A stretch of DNA of 64,000 nt from CAVPDE01 sp963707125 (lineage in GTDB: Bacteria > Desulfobacterota > DSM-4660 > Desulfatiglandales > HGW-15), in NCBI GenBank assembly GCA_963707125.1, contig CAVPOU010000020.1, positions 248,001 to 312,000 on the forward strand, in the 5' to 3' direction. The position numbers and the translations under genes are program-made. Numbering within the stretch: the stretch's first letter is position 1; every line of letters begins with the position of its first letter. The notes beneath the pieces were generated by a model that was given only the letters and a program-made list of their open reading frames with translations, searched no databases and was not told the DNA's origin. Below are positions 7,898-15,845 of this stretch, in pieces.

Positions 7898-9217
7898 ATG
7901 AGACAAATCATCACGAAAATTGACGAAATTACAGGAAACATCGCCACACTCAAGGCTGCGGGGATTGCTCTTGGGGAACTTGCGACGATCGAGTCGCCGG
8001 GCAAGACCACCCTGGGACAGGTCATTCGCCTCAATCAGGACAACGTGACGGTCCAGGTCTTCGGCGGCACAAAAGGGATTTCCACGAGCGATCGGGTCCG
8101 GTTTCTCGGGCACCCCATGATGGCCAAATACGGTCCTTCGCTGCTGGGCAGGATCTTCAATGGGTCCGGAGTGCCCATTGATGGGGGTCCCGAACCTCAG
8201 GAAGAGGACATCCCCATCGGAGGACCCTCCTTCAACCCCGCCAACCGGATCATCCCCAAACAGATGATCCGCACCAACATCCCTATGATCGATGTCTTTA
8301 ACTCCTTGGTGGTGAGCCAGAAGCTGCCCATTTTCTCCATTCCCGGAGAACCCTACAATCAGCTCCTTGCGCGCGTGGGCATGCAGGCGGAAGCGGACAT
8401 TATTATTCTGGGAGGGATGGGTCTCAAGTTCGATGACTTCACCTTTTTCAGGCGCACCTTTGAGGAAAGCGGAGTCATGAACCGGGTCATCATGTTCATC
8501 CACCTCGCGTCAGACCCGGTCGTGGAGTGCCTGCTCGTGCCGGACATGTCTCTTGCTGTGGCCGAGCGTTTTGCCGAAGCGGGCAAGCGGGTGCTGGTGT
8601 TGTTGACCGACATGACCAACTTTGCGGACTCGCTCAAGGAGATTTCGATCTCCATGGAGCAGATTCCCTCCAACCGCGGATACCCCGGAGATCTATACTC
8701 CCAGCTTGCCGCGCGGTACGAGAAGGCTGTGGACATTCAGGGGCTGGGTTCCATTACCTTTCTCGCCGTGACCACCATGCCCGGCGACGACGTCACGCAC
8801 CCGATCCCGGACAACACGGGGTACATCACCGAAGGGCAGTTCTACCTTCGCCACGGCGTGGTGGATCCTTTCGGTTCTCTTTCGCGCCTTAAACAGAATG
8901 TCGTTTCCAAAGTGACCCGGAGAGACCACAACGACATTATGAACACCATGATCCGGCTCTATGCGGACTGCCGGGAGTCCAGGAACAAGATCGCCATGGG
9001 GTTCAAGGTTTCAAAGTGGGATGAAACGCTTCTCGCCTATGGTGAGGATTTTGAGCGGGATATGATGGACCTGAACGTGAACATGCCCATTGAGCAGGCG
9101 CTCGACAAGTGCTGGGAGATCTTGGCCAAACATCTGGAACCGGTGCAGACCGGTCTCAAAGATGAGATGATCAAAGAATTCTGGCCCAGTAGCCAACGGG
9201 CAAAACTGGCGGTCTAA
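7898..9217 (+). CDS. ntpB: V-type ATP synthase subunit B
   Basis: A 439-residue non-catalytic B subunit. It lacks a true P-loop, having SIPGEPYNQLLARVG in its place, as expected of V/A-type B subunits. Other marks are VFNSLVVSQKLPIFS, LLTDMTNFADSLKEIS, and SNRGYPGDLYSQLAARYEKA, which supplies the arginine-finger region to the catalytic site of A. The N-terminus (KIDEITGNIATLKAAG) differs somewhat from archaeal B subunits, fitting the bacterial DUF2764-type branch. It lies three bases after A and three before D. Confidence 0.96.
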   Translation: MRQIITKIDEITGNIATLKAAGIALGELATIESPGKTTLGQVIRLNQDNVTVQVFGGTKGISTSDRVRFLGHPMMAKYGPSLLGRIFNGSGVPIDGGPEPQEEDIPIGGPSFNPANRIIPKQMIRTNIPMIDVFNSLVVSQKLPIFSIPGEPYNQLLARVGMQAEADIIILGGMGLKFDDFTFFRRTFEESGVMNRVIMFIHLASDPVVECLLVPDMSLAVAERFAEAGKRVLVLLTDMTNFADSLKEISISMEQIPSNRGYPGDLYSQLAARYEKAVDIQGLGSITFLAVTTMPGDDVTHPIPDNTGYITEGQFYLRHGVVDPFGSLSRLKQNVVSKVTRRDHNDIMNTMIRLYADCRESRNKIAMGFKVSKWDETLLAYGEDFERDMMDLNVNMPIEQALDKCWEILAKHLEPVQTGLKDEMIKEFWPSSQRAKLAV

Positions 9218-9220
9218 AAG

Positions 9221-9817
9221 ATGGCGGAAAAACCCAAATTCAATAAGACAGCCCTGAAGGGCCAGCGGGATTCGCTGGCGAAGTACCAGAAGTTTCTCCC
9301 CATCCTTCTTTTGAAGAAGATGCAACTGCAGCTCGTGATCCGTCAGTTGGAGCCTGTGCTGGAGGCCAAACGTCGTGAACTGGAAGAGACCCTGACCAGT
9401 GTCCGGCCCTGGGCCAGACTTCTGTCCGAGCCGAGCGTCGAAATCGAAGATTATCTCCAGATCGAACAGGTGCGCACCAAGAAGGACAACATCGCAGGTG
9501 TTGAAGTGCCTGAGTTCGATGAGGTGGTGTACAAGGATGTGCTCTATTCCCTTTTCGCAACCCCGCCGTGGCTCGACAAAGCGGTGGCCACCTTGAGACG
9601 CCTCGTGGCCCTCAGGGAAGAGCTGCGGGTTCTTCTGGAAAAGAACACTCTTCTCAGGGAGGAGCTGCGAACCACCACTCAGCGTGTCAATCTTTTTGAA
9701 AAAAAGCTTATCCCGGAACTCAGAGAGAACATTCGGAAGATAAAGATTTTCCTAGGTGATGACGAGACTGCGGCAGTGGGGCGAGCGAAACTGGCCAAAG
9801 GCAAGCTCGCGGGATAA
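9221..9817 (+). CDS. ntpD: V-type ATP synthase subunit D (central stalk)
   Basis: A 198-residue, mostly helical and highly charged protein, the antiparallel coiled coil that turns inside the A3B3 head. N-terminal FNKTALKGQRDSLAKYQKFLPILLLKK and C-terminal TQRVNLFEKKLIPELRENIRKIKIFL match the D family, where the NLFEK..IP segment is the best conserved. Length is normal. It lies three bases after subunit B. No separate F subunit gene follows, unlike archaeal clusters. Confidence 0.93.
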   Translation: MAEKPKFNKTALKGQRDSLAKYQKFLPILLLKKMQLQLVIRQLEPVLEAKRRELEETLTSVRPWARLLSEPSVEIEDYLQIEQVRTKKDNIAGVEVPEFDEVVYKDVLYSLFATPPWLDKAVATLRRLVALREELRVLLEKNTLLREELRTTTQRVNLFEKKLIPELRENIRKIKIFLGDDETAAVGRAKLAKGKLAG

Positions 9818-9831
9818 GAGGCGGGAACAGG

Positions 9832-11604
9832 ATGATCGTCAAAGTCAAAAAAATCACGTTTGTCGGCCTCCAGGAGGAAAAAGAGCGTTTCATTGACCGG
9901 CTGCAGGAAATCGGGATGACCCACGTTTCCTTGCCCATGGAGGCGGTGGAGCCGGCGGAGGTGTCCCGGGAGCTTCAAAAGGTAACGGAGGTGCGGAAGT
10001 TCCTGAGTCGTCTCGGCAAAAAAACGGCTGCTCCGGAACTTGGCGCCGACTATTCGGCCATTTGCTCAAGACGTGAGGAGCTCGGCCAGAGGGAAACCCG
10101 GCTGCAGAGCGAGATCAGCGTGCTCAAGAAGGAGCGGGAGATTGTGGAGCCCTGGGGAGACTTTGACCCGCAGGACATCGCACGCTTCCGTTCCAAAGGG
10201 CTGGAGGTGCGGTTCTACCGTGTAGCCAGGAAGCTTTTCGATGCGCTTTCTCTTGATCAGGTTTTTTGTCTTATCACGCGTCAAACTGAGGGGGAGGTGG
10301 CTTTTACAGCCATGGCATCAAGCCCCTTTGACCTGGGAGTACCCGAGGAAAAACTCCCGTCCAAGAGCCTCTCTCAAATCGACAGGGACATTCAGTCGAA
10401 GCAGGCGGAATTGGGGCAAATCACGGAAGAATACCGGACCCTCTCTGAAAAAGTTCAAGCCCTTGTGGACGCTGAGGCCAAACTGAAGGACGATTACGAC
10501 TACCGTCGCGTTCTGCTGAATGCAGGTCCGGCGTTGGACAATCGTCTCTTTGTTCTCACCTGCTGGTCTCCTGTGCCGGAAGAAGAACTGGCAAAGAAAA
10601 TCGGCGAGGGGTTCACCTTGGGCCATTTCAGTGAAGACCCGGAGCAAGGGGAGCGGGTTCCGGTTCTTCTCTCCAATAAGCCCACCTTTGACTCGGGAGA
10701 GGACTTGGTCCAGGTGTACTCTCAACCCAATTACAACGACTTTGATCCGAGCGGAATTGTCCTTTACTGCTTCGCCGTCTTTTACGGAATGATTATCGGT
10801 GATGCAGGGTATGGCCTTGTCTCGCTCGCCCTGACGGCGTTCCTCCACCGGAAAGTGAAAAGCACCAGCCCCCTATGGACTCGTTTCCGTCGCCTGTGCT
10901 ACCTTCTGTCCTTTTCCGTCTTGTTCTTCGGCATCATTTCCGCGTCTTATTTCGGCATTTTCCTCCGTCCGGAGAACCCACTGAACAAGCTGATCCTCCT
11001 CGATTTGAACACAAAGGAAGGCCAGAACCAGGTGATGCTGATTTCCGTCATCATGGGGATGATCCATATTTCCATAGCGCTTGCGATCAAGTTCTATCGC
11101 ACGAAAGACCTTCCAACCCTGGGATGGATTATTGTCATCTGGTCAGGATACTTTCTTCTCAATTCGAAAATGGGCAAAGGGGAAGAGAACCCTGTGGCGA
11201 TGTATATCGCCATTGCCGGACTTGGTCTTGTGGTGCTCTTTACCTCCAAGTCAAGGAATCCGATTCTTCGAATTCTCATCGGTCTCAACGGGTCCCTTGG
11301 AGTGGTGCAGCTCCTTGCGGATTGCCTGTCCTACATGAGGCTCTTCGCGCTGGGGCTGGCCACGATGTATATGTGCCAGACCTTCAACATGCTGGCGGAC
11401 ATGGCTTACAAGGGGTTGCCCTATATCGGCTTCATACCCGCGGTGCTGATCCTAATCTCGGGACATGCCATCAACTTGCTTCTGGGGATCATGGGAGGGG
11501 TTGTCCACGGGCTTCGGTTGAACTTTCTCGAATGGTATCGCTGGTGCTATGAAGGTGACGGCCTAGTCTTCAAGCCCTTTAGAAAGATTGCAAAACAAGT
11601 TTAG
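9832..11604 (+). CDS. ntpI: V-type ATP synthase subunit I (membrane a-type stator)
   Basis: A 590-residue subunit with a soluble N-terminal half (about 1-300, with coiled-coil segments such as RDIQSKQAELGQITEEY) and a membrane half of about seven to eight helices. The ion-channel helix LSYMRLFALGLA near residue 500 contains the expected essential Arg. GDAGYGL and the HAINLLLGIMGGVVHGLRLN end are also family marks. It conducts ions between membrane surface and rotor. It starts 14 bases after D and ends 22 bases before K, whose ribosome binding site (AGGAGAGG) is strong, as suits a subunit needed in many copies. Confidence 0.95.
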   Translation: MIVKVKKITFVGLQEEKERFIDRLQEIGMTHVSLPMEAVEPAEVSRELQKVTEVRKFLSRLGKKTAAPELGADYSAICSRREELGQRETRLQSEISVLKKEREIVEPWGDFDPQDIARFRSKGLEVRFYRVARKLFDALSLDQVFCLITRQTEGEVAFTAMASSPFDLGVPEEKLPSKSLSQIDRDIQSKQAELGQITEEYRTLSEKVQALVDAEAKLKDDYDYRRVLLNAGPALDNRLFVLTCWSPVPEEELAKKIGEGFTLGHFSEDPEQGERVPVLLSNKPTFDSGEDLVQVYSQPNYNDFDPSGIVLYCFAVFYGMIIGDAGYGLVSLALTAFLHRKVKSTSPLWTRFRRLCYLLSFSVLFFGIISASYFGIFLRPENPLNKLILLDLNTKEGQNQVMLISVIMGMIHISIALAIKFYRTKDLPTLGWIIVIWSGYFLLNSKMGKGEENPVAMYIAIAGLGLVVLFTSKSRNPILRILIGLNGSLGVVQLLADCLSYMRLFALGLATMYMCQTFNMLADMAYKGLPYIGFIPAVLILISGHAINLLLGIMGGVVHGLRLNFLEWYRWCYEGDGLVFKPFRKIAKQV

Positions 11605-11626
11605 ATAGATCACAGGAGGAGAGGAT

Positions 11627-12061
11627 ATGGATATTGTGACGATGCTAGGATACGGAGGGTGTGCTGCCGCCATAGGAATCCCGGCTATCGGCAGTGCGGT
11701 AGGGGTAGGGATCGCCGGCGCGGTGTCTCACGGAGTCATGGCCAAGGTGGATGAAGGTCACGGCAAATTCATCGGTATTTCTGCGGCGCCCTCCAGCCAG
11801 ACCATCTATGGACTGATCCTGATGTTCGTGCTTCTGCCAAAAGTGGCGACGGCCGGACTGGCAGTTTTTTTCATCGGTCTCTTTTGTGGAATTGGTATCA
11901 TGGTTTCCGCCATCTACCAAGGCAAGGTTGCTGCGACGGCGATCCTCGGGTCGTCAAGGAAACAGGAGATCTTCGGGAAGTGTTTTGCTGCGGTGGGTAT
12001 GGTAGAAAGCTTTGCGATTTTTGCGCTAGTTGCCGGGATTGTCATGGCCGGAGCGTTTTAG
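11627..12061 (+). CDS. ntpK: V-type ATP synthase subunit K (rotor), Na+-type residues
   Basis: A 144-residue proteolipid of four membrane helices made of two hairpins. The carboxylate is Glu127 in MVESFAI of the last helix; the first hairpin has Gln58 instead (PSSQTIYG). Compared by eye with Enterococcus hirae NtpK, whose Na+ is bound by L61 carbonyl, T64, Q65, Q110 and E139, this protein has A54, S57, Q58, Q98 (IYQGK) and E127, with identical 29-residue spacing between the last two. Side-chain Na+ ligands are thus kept, with Ser for Thr. This supports, but does not prove, a sodium-driven enzyme. It ends the structural part of the operon. Confidence 0.95.
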   Translation: MDIVTMLGYGGCAAAIGIPAIGSAVGVGIAGAVSHGVMAKVDEGHGKFIGISAAPSSQTIYGLILMFVLLPKVATAGLAVFFIGLFCGIGIMVSAIYQGKVAATAILGSSRKQEIFGKCFAAVGMVESFAIFALVAGIVMAGAF

Positions 12062-12149
12062 AACCGGAGATCCCTCTCTTGCTTGATTTTACCCCGGAAG
12101 AGCGCTCATCGGCGATGAGCTCTGCTCGAGTTTTTGAGGAGTTAACCGC

Positions 12150-12785
12150 GTGGCGGCGATAACCATATCGCGGCAATTCGGGGCAGGAGGCCGAACGCTA
12201 GGGGAAAGGCTGTGCGAACGGTTCGGCTTTCACCTTGTCGATGAATTTGTGATCGACGAGCTCGCCCTAAAAGCCAAAGTCAAAGGGGACTGGCTTACAG
12301 CCATGGAAAAGGAGGCGTCCAGTACGCTTCTTGGTCTCATCTCAAGCATTGTTTCGAGTGGGCTCATTTACAGGACCCCTGCTGCTCCAGGGGAGGATTT
12401 CGAACGAAAGAAATACATTTCTTTTCTCACAGGGATCATGACCACCATGGCCAATGAAGGGGGCTACGTTCTTCTTGGCCGTGGCGCTCAATTCGTTCTT
12501 CAATCGAATACAAAGGTCTTTCATATCCTGCTCGTGGCGGAGTACGAGGACAGGGTGAAATTCATGCTCGATCGCTACAACCTGCCCCGCGAGGAAGCTG
12601 AAAAGATAATTAAAGAAAAAGAAGGCCAACGCGAAGCAGTGGCCTCTAAGATATTCGGCGTCGACATCGATGACCCCAAGCTCTACCACATGGTCCTGAA
12701 TACGAGCCGGATGCCTTTTGACTGGGCTGTGGAGTCCGTGGGAGACCTCTTCTTTCGGTTCAGGAAGAAGCTTGCCGAGCCGTAA
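12150..12785 (+). CDS. Cytidylate kinase-like family protein
   Basis: A 211-residue P-loop protein of the cytidylate_kin2 type (Pfam PF13189). It starts AAITISRQFGAGGRTLGERL, where GAGGRTLG is the modified phosphate loop, and has the VDEFVIDELA segment and the VLLGRGAQFVL strand. The GTG start at 12150 follows GAGGAG at a suitable distance. These proteins look like nucleotide kinases but their substrates are unknown; they are common in anaerobes. It lies 88 bases after subunit K in the same direction, so it may be read from the V-ATPase transcript, but no functional tie is established. Confidence 0.8.
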   Translation: MAAITISRQFGAGGRTLGERLCERFGFHLVDEFVIDELALKAKVKGDWLTAMEKEASSTLLGLISSIVSSGLIYRTPAAPGEDFERKKYISFLTGIMTTMANEGGYVLLGRGAQFVLQSNTKVFHILLVAEYEDRVKFMLDRYNLPREEAEKIIKEKEGQREAVASKIFGVDIDDPKLYHMVLNTSRMPFDWAVESVGDLFFRFRKKLAEP

Positions 12786-12802
12786 GCTCCTTTACCCTCG
12801 CG

Positions 12803-12991
12803 CTATACACGATGGTGGGAAAGGAGTGCCGATTCTCCTGTGGCAAACCGGACGTTGTTCTTGATGAGCCGCTTGACCATGCTGAGAACTTGAAACCTTT
12901 CTTTTTTTGAAAAACCCTTCAGCAGAACTTCCAACCATTCGTCCTTTTCCTTTTCCATCCATCGCGAGAAGTCGTTGAGGAACCGGCCCAA
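12803..12991 (-). pseudogene. Remnant of a MarR-family C-terminus
   Basis: An open stretch of 62 codons carries WLEVLLKGFSKKERFQVLSM followed by VKRLIKNN, closely like the C-terminal dimerisation helix of the intact MarR protein at 19335-19817 (LLKGFSRKDKAELV, IKQLLRNN). The DNA-binding domain is missing: an in-frame stop lies just upstream and the preceding bases are gap sequence. It is best read as the leftover end of a second MarR gene, pointing away from the corrinoid gene as the intact MarR points away from the acyl-CoA ligase. A small real protein starting at ATG 12958 is less likely. Confidence 0.5.
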
Positions 12992-12997
12992 AACTAG

Positions 12998-13026
12998 TTG
13001 ACACGCTTAGGTGCTTAATATATTGA
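12998..13026 (+). promoter_or_regulatory. Candidate promoter upstream of the corrinoid gene
   Basis: TTGACA at 12998-13003 and TATTGA at 13021-13026 are 17 bases apart, and a second TTGACA follows at 13023. TTAGGTGCTTAA between them is a partial palindrome of the kind MarR proteins bind. The promoter faces the corrinoid gene, about 250 bases downstream across a family A repeat, and adjoins the MarR remnant. Confidence 0.35.
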
Positions 13027-13059
13027 CATTCCGAAGTATTGATGACCTCGCACAAAGTC

Positions 13060-13189
13060 GTCACTCCGGTTCCCGGCTTTCGCCGGGACAGGGTCACCGG
13101 AGTCCAGGTGTTTTATAAGACTATGAATAAACTGGATTCCGGCGCCCGGTTTTCACCGGGACAGGTTTCGAGTTCAGCCGGAATGATGG
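13060..13189. repeat. Family A palindromes, double element
   Basis: GTCACTCCGGTTCCCGGCTT leads to GGGTCACCGGAGTCCAGG, then TGGATTCCGGCGCCCGGTTT leads to AGCCGGAATGAT. Two hairpins with CCCGG..CCGGG centres lie in tandem with a short spacer. The element fills the gap before the corrinoid gene. Confidence 0.75.
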
Positions 13190-13277
13190 AAAATGAGGCT
13201 ATTGGCCTTAGACCATTGCTTCTCCGTGTTGAATTAAAAGGCCCGATGTGGAATTTTCGGTAAAAGGAGATCCTTAT

Positions 13278-13922
13278 ATGACGGAATTGTTGGTGCAAGC
13301 GCTGGTGGAGATGAAAGAAGCGGAAGCGCTGCAGAGGGCGAAGCAACTGCTGGCTGAAGGGAGTGACCCCCTGAAAATCCTTGAGAGTTGCTCAAGGGCC
13401 ATGGAGATCGTGGGCCAGCGCTTTGAGAAGGGCGTGTATTTCTTGCCGCACCTCATGATGGCGGGCGAGATGCTGAAGCAGATTTCAAGCGATGATAAGC
13501 CTCTGATCCAGGAGCAGAAAAGCGAAGCAAAAGGGGGCAGGGTGCTCATCGGTACGGTGGAGGGGGATATTCACGACATTGGCAAGAACATCGTCATCTT
13601 TCTCCTGGAGGCCAACGGCTTTGATGTGCGCGATATCGGGATCAACCAGAAGCCGGCAAAATTCGTGGAGGCCATTAAAAACTTCCAGCCTCAGGTGGTG
13701 GGCATGAGCGGATTGCTCACCCTGGCCTTTGACTCCATGAAGAGAACCGTGCGAAGCGATTGAAGAGGCAGGGCTGCGGAAAAAGGTGCGGATCATGATC
13801 GGTGGAGGTGTGGTCACAGAAAAAATCAAAGACTATACCGGAGCCGATGCTTATGCTGCCGGATGCGATGGCAGGAGTGAGACTTTGCCAAAGAGTGGAC
13901 TCAGGAACAGCCAGGGAAATAG
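13278..13922 (+). pseudogene. Corrinoid (B12-binding) methyltransferase protein, three single-base insertions
   Basis: ATG 13278 follows AAAAGGAG. The N-terminal helical cap (residues 1-80) and the B12-binding domain with EGDIHDIGKNIV, whose His is the lower cobalt ligand, belong to the MtaC/MtbC-like corrinoid proteins. The frame ends early at 13763. Deleting one base each at about 13752, 13861 and 13883 restores the usual ending (AIEEAGLRKKVRIMIGGG, then YTGADAYAADAMAGVR) and a TAG at 920-922 of the 13-kb block. The repaired protein has 213 residues, the normal family length. Corrinoid proteins shuttle methyl groups between two methyltransferases; the UroD-like gene two bases downstream is the natural partner. 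As written the gene is broken, or the sequence contains errors. Confidence 0.82.
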
Positions 13923-13923
13923 C

Positions 13924-15274
13924 ATGAAAGAGAGATTCCTGGAAGATCTCACAGAGAGGCGGAGAAGAAACAGGAAGAGCGGTTTGAGGCCTGGCTCAAG
14001 GGAGAAGGCATTCCCTTTGTTGACGAGAACGCAGAGGGGCATACCGGGAGCGGGTCACCCTGCTGAAGGATGCGATCCAGCTCAGGCAACGACCCGGCCG
14101 CATTCCCATCTGCCCGTCTGCCGGCTTTTTCCCGATGCAGTATGCCGGAATCACGATGTACGATGCCATGTACGACTACCAGGCCCTTGGCAAAGCCTGG
14201 GAGATCTACCATCAGGACTTTGAGCCGGATGCCTACAACGGCCCCACAACGATTGTACCTGGCAGGGTGCTGGATATCCTGGATCTGAAGCTCTACCAGT
14301 GGCCGGGACACGGTGTTTCCAAGGAGCGGGAATACCAGTACGTCGAGGATGAGTACATGAAGACGGAGGAATACCAGGATCTGATCGATGATCCTACCGC
14401 CTATTTTCTGAACGTCTACTTTCCCCGCATCTTCGGGTCACTCAAGCCCTTGGCAACCTTTCCGCTCCTTCCTCCGGTGAATGAAATCCCCATGGTGCCG
14501 CCGTTGGCCATGCCTTTTGGCGCGGAGAACATGAAGGCGGCTTTGGAGTGCCTCGGTAAGGCAGGAGAGGAAGCGCTTCGCTGGAGAGCGGCGGTCCGGG
14601 AGATGAGCGGCCGCATCATGGGAAAGGGATTTCCTGCTTTTTCAGGGGGCTTCACCAAGGCGCCCTTTGATGTCATCGGGGACAGCCTTCGCGGAACTAA
14701 GGGCGTTATGCTGGATATGTTCCGTTACCCGGATGAGCTGAAGGAAGCCTGTGAGCGGCTGATACCGAGCATGGTCAAGTGTGCTGTGGCCGCCTGCAGG
14801 GCAAGCGGCCACATAATGCCCTTCATCCCTCTGCACAAGGGCGCAGACGGCTTCATGTCCGATGAGCAGTTCAAAACATTCTACTGGCCGAGCCTGCGAA
14901 AAGTCATCATCGGTCTGATCAATGAAGGATTGGTGCCCCAGCTTTTTGCCGAAGGGGGCTACAACGATCGTCTTGAAGTCATTTCAGATATCCCCAAGGG
15001 CAAGGTGGTGTGGTGGTTTGATCGAACGGATATGAAAAAGGCTAAGGACACGGTTGGCCGAGTGGCCTGCTTGGCCGGAAACGTCCCTCTGGATCTGTTG
15101 TGCACCGGCGCACCCGACGAAGTCAAAGCCTATTGCCAGGAACTCATCGATGATGCGGGTGTGGGCGGTGGGTTTATCCTCTCCACCGGTGCAGGGATAC
15201 AAGGTTCTAAAAAAGAAAACGTGAAAGCGATGATCGAATTTGCAAAGCGATACGGCTCATACCAAAATCGATGA
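13924..15274 (+). pseudogene. UroD-like (MtaA/MtbA-type) methyltransferase, two frameshifts near the start
   Basis: The main frame (from 14135) belongs to the uroporphyrinogen decarboxylase-like methyltransferases: LHKGADGFMSDEQFKTFYWP, LFAEGGYNDRLEVI and the LLCTGAPDEVKAYCQELIDD segment near the end. Its natural N-terminus lies upstream in two other frames: MKERFLEDLTE from 13924, then AEKKQEERFEAWLKGEG, then YRERVTLLKDAIQLRQRPGR joining the main frame. Adding one base near 13957 and one near 14037 gives a 450-residue protein. Relatives pass methyl groups between a corrinoid protein and coenzyme M, tetrahydrofolate or another acceptor. With the corrinoid gene this makes a putative demethylation pair; the methyl donor is unknown. 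Both lesions lie in the first 120 bases. Confidence 0.8.
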
Positions 15275-15305
15275 GAGTGGGCTCTGACCAAAGGGAAGGT
15301 TCTGC

Positions 15306-15845
15306 ATGGTGGCGGGCGGAGAGACGAGCGTGAGAAGCAAGAGGATCAGGAAGAGAGAAAAGATCAACCTCACGGTGAATGGACATGCCTATGAGTTGGA
15401 CGTGGGCAGGCAGGCGCACCAGCTTGACCCTGCACACACGCTGGCCAAGACCCTGAGAGAGACGCTGGGGTTGACAGGGACGAAAATCGGCTGCGACCGC
15501 GGCTCCTGCGGTTCCTGCACCGTCCTCATGGACGGGAAGGCGATTCTCTCATGCACGACCTTGACGGTGGAATGTGATGGGAAGTCCATCACAACCATCG
15601 AGGGGTTAGGAGAACCCCAAAAGGGAATCCTGGACCCTCTTCAGCAAGCCTTCATCGACCACACGGCTTTTCAGTGCGGATTCTGCACACCCGGGATGAT
15701 CATGGGCGCAAAAGCGCTCCTCGGGCAGAACCGCTCACCCGATGAAGGGCAAATCAAGGAAGCTCTTTCCGGTCACTATTGCCGGTGCATCAGTCACTAT
15801 CATGTGTTGAGGGCGGTGCTGGAAGCCGCTAAAAGAATTAGATGA
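15306..15845 (+). CDS. Molybdenum hydroxylase, [2Fe-2S] small subunit
   Basis: A 179-residue iron-sulfur subunit of the xanthine oxidase family. The plant-type cluster motif GCDRGSCGSCTVL with a later SC forms the first [2Fe-2S] site, and CGFCTPGMIM with YCRCISHYHV the second. The final motif is CRCIS where CRCTGY is usual. The length fits HcrC-type subunits (about 160 residues) with a short N-terminal extension; a start nearer residue 9-20 is possible. It passes electrons from the Mo cofactor to the FAD subunit. It starts about 30 bases after the UroD-like gene and overlaps the large subunit by four bases (ATGA). Confidence 0.9.
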   Translation: MVAGGETSVRSKRIRKREKINLTVNGHAYELDVGRQAHQLDPAHTLAKTLRETLGLTGTKIGCDRGSCGSCTVLMDGKAILSCTTLTVECDGKSITTIEGLGEPQKGILDPLQQAFIDHTAFQCGFCTPGMIMGAKALLGQNRSPDEGQIKEALSGHYCRCISHYHVLRAVLEAAKRIR

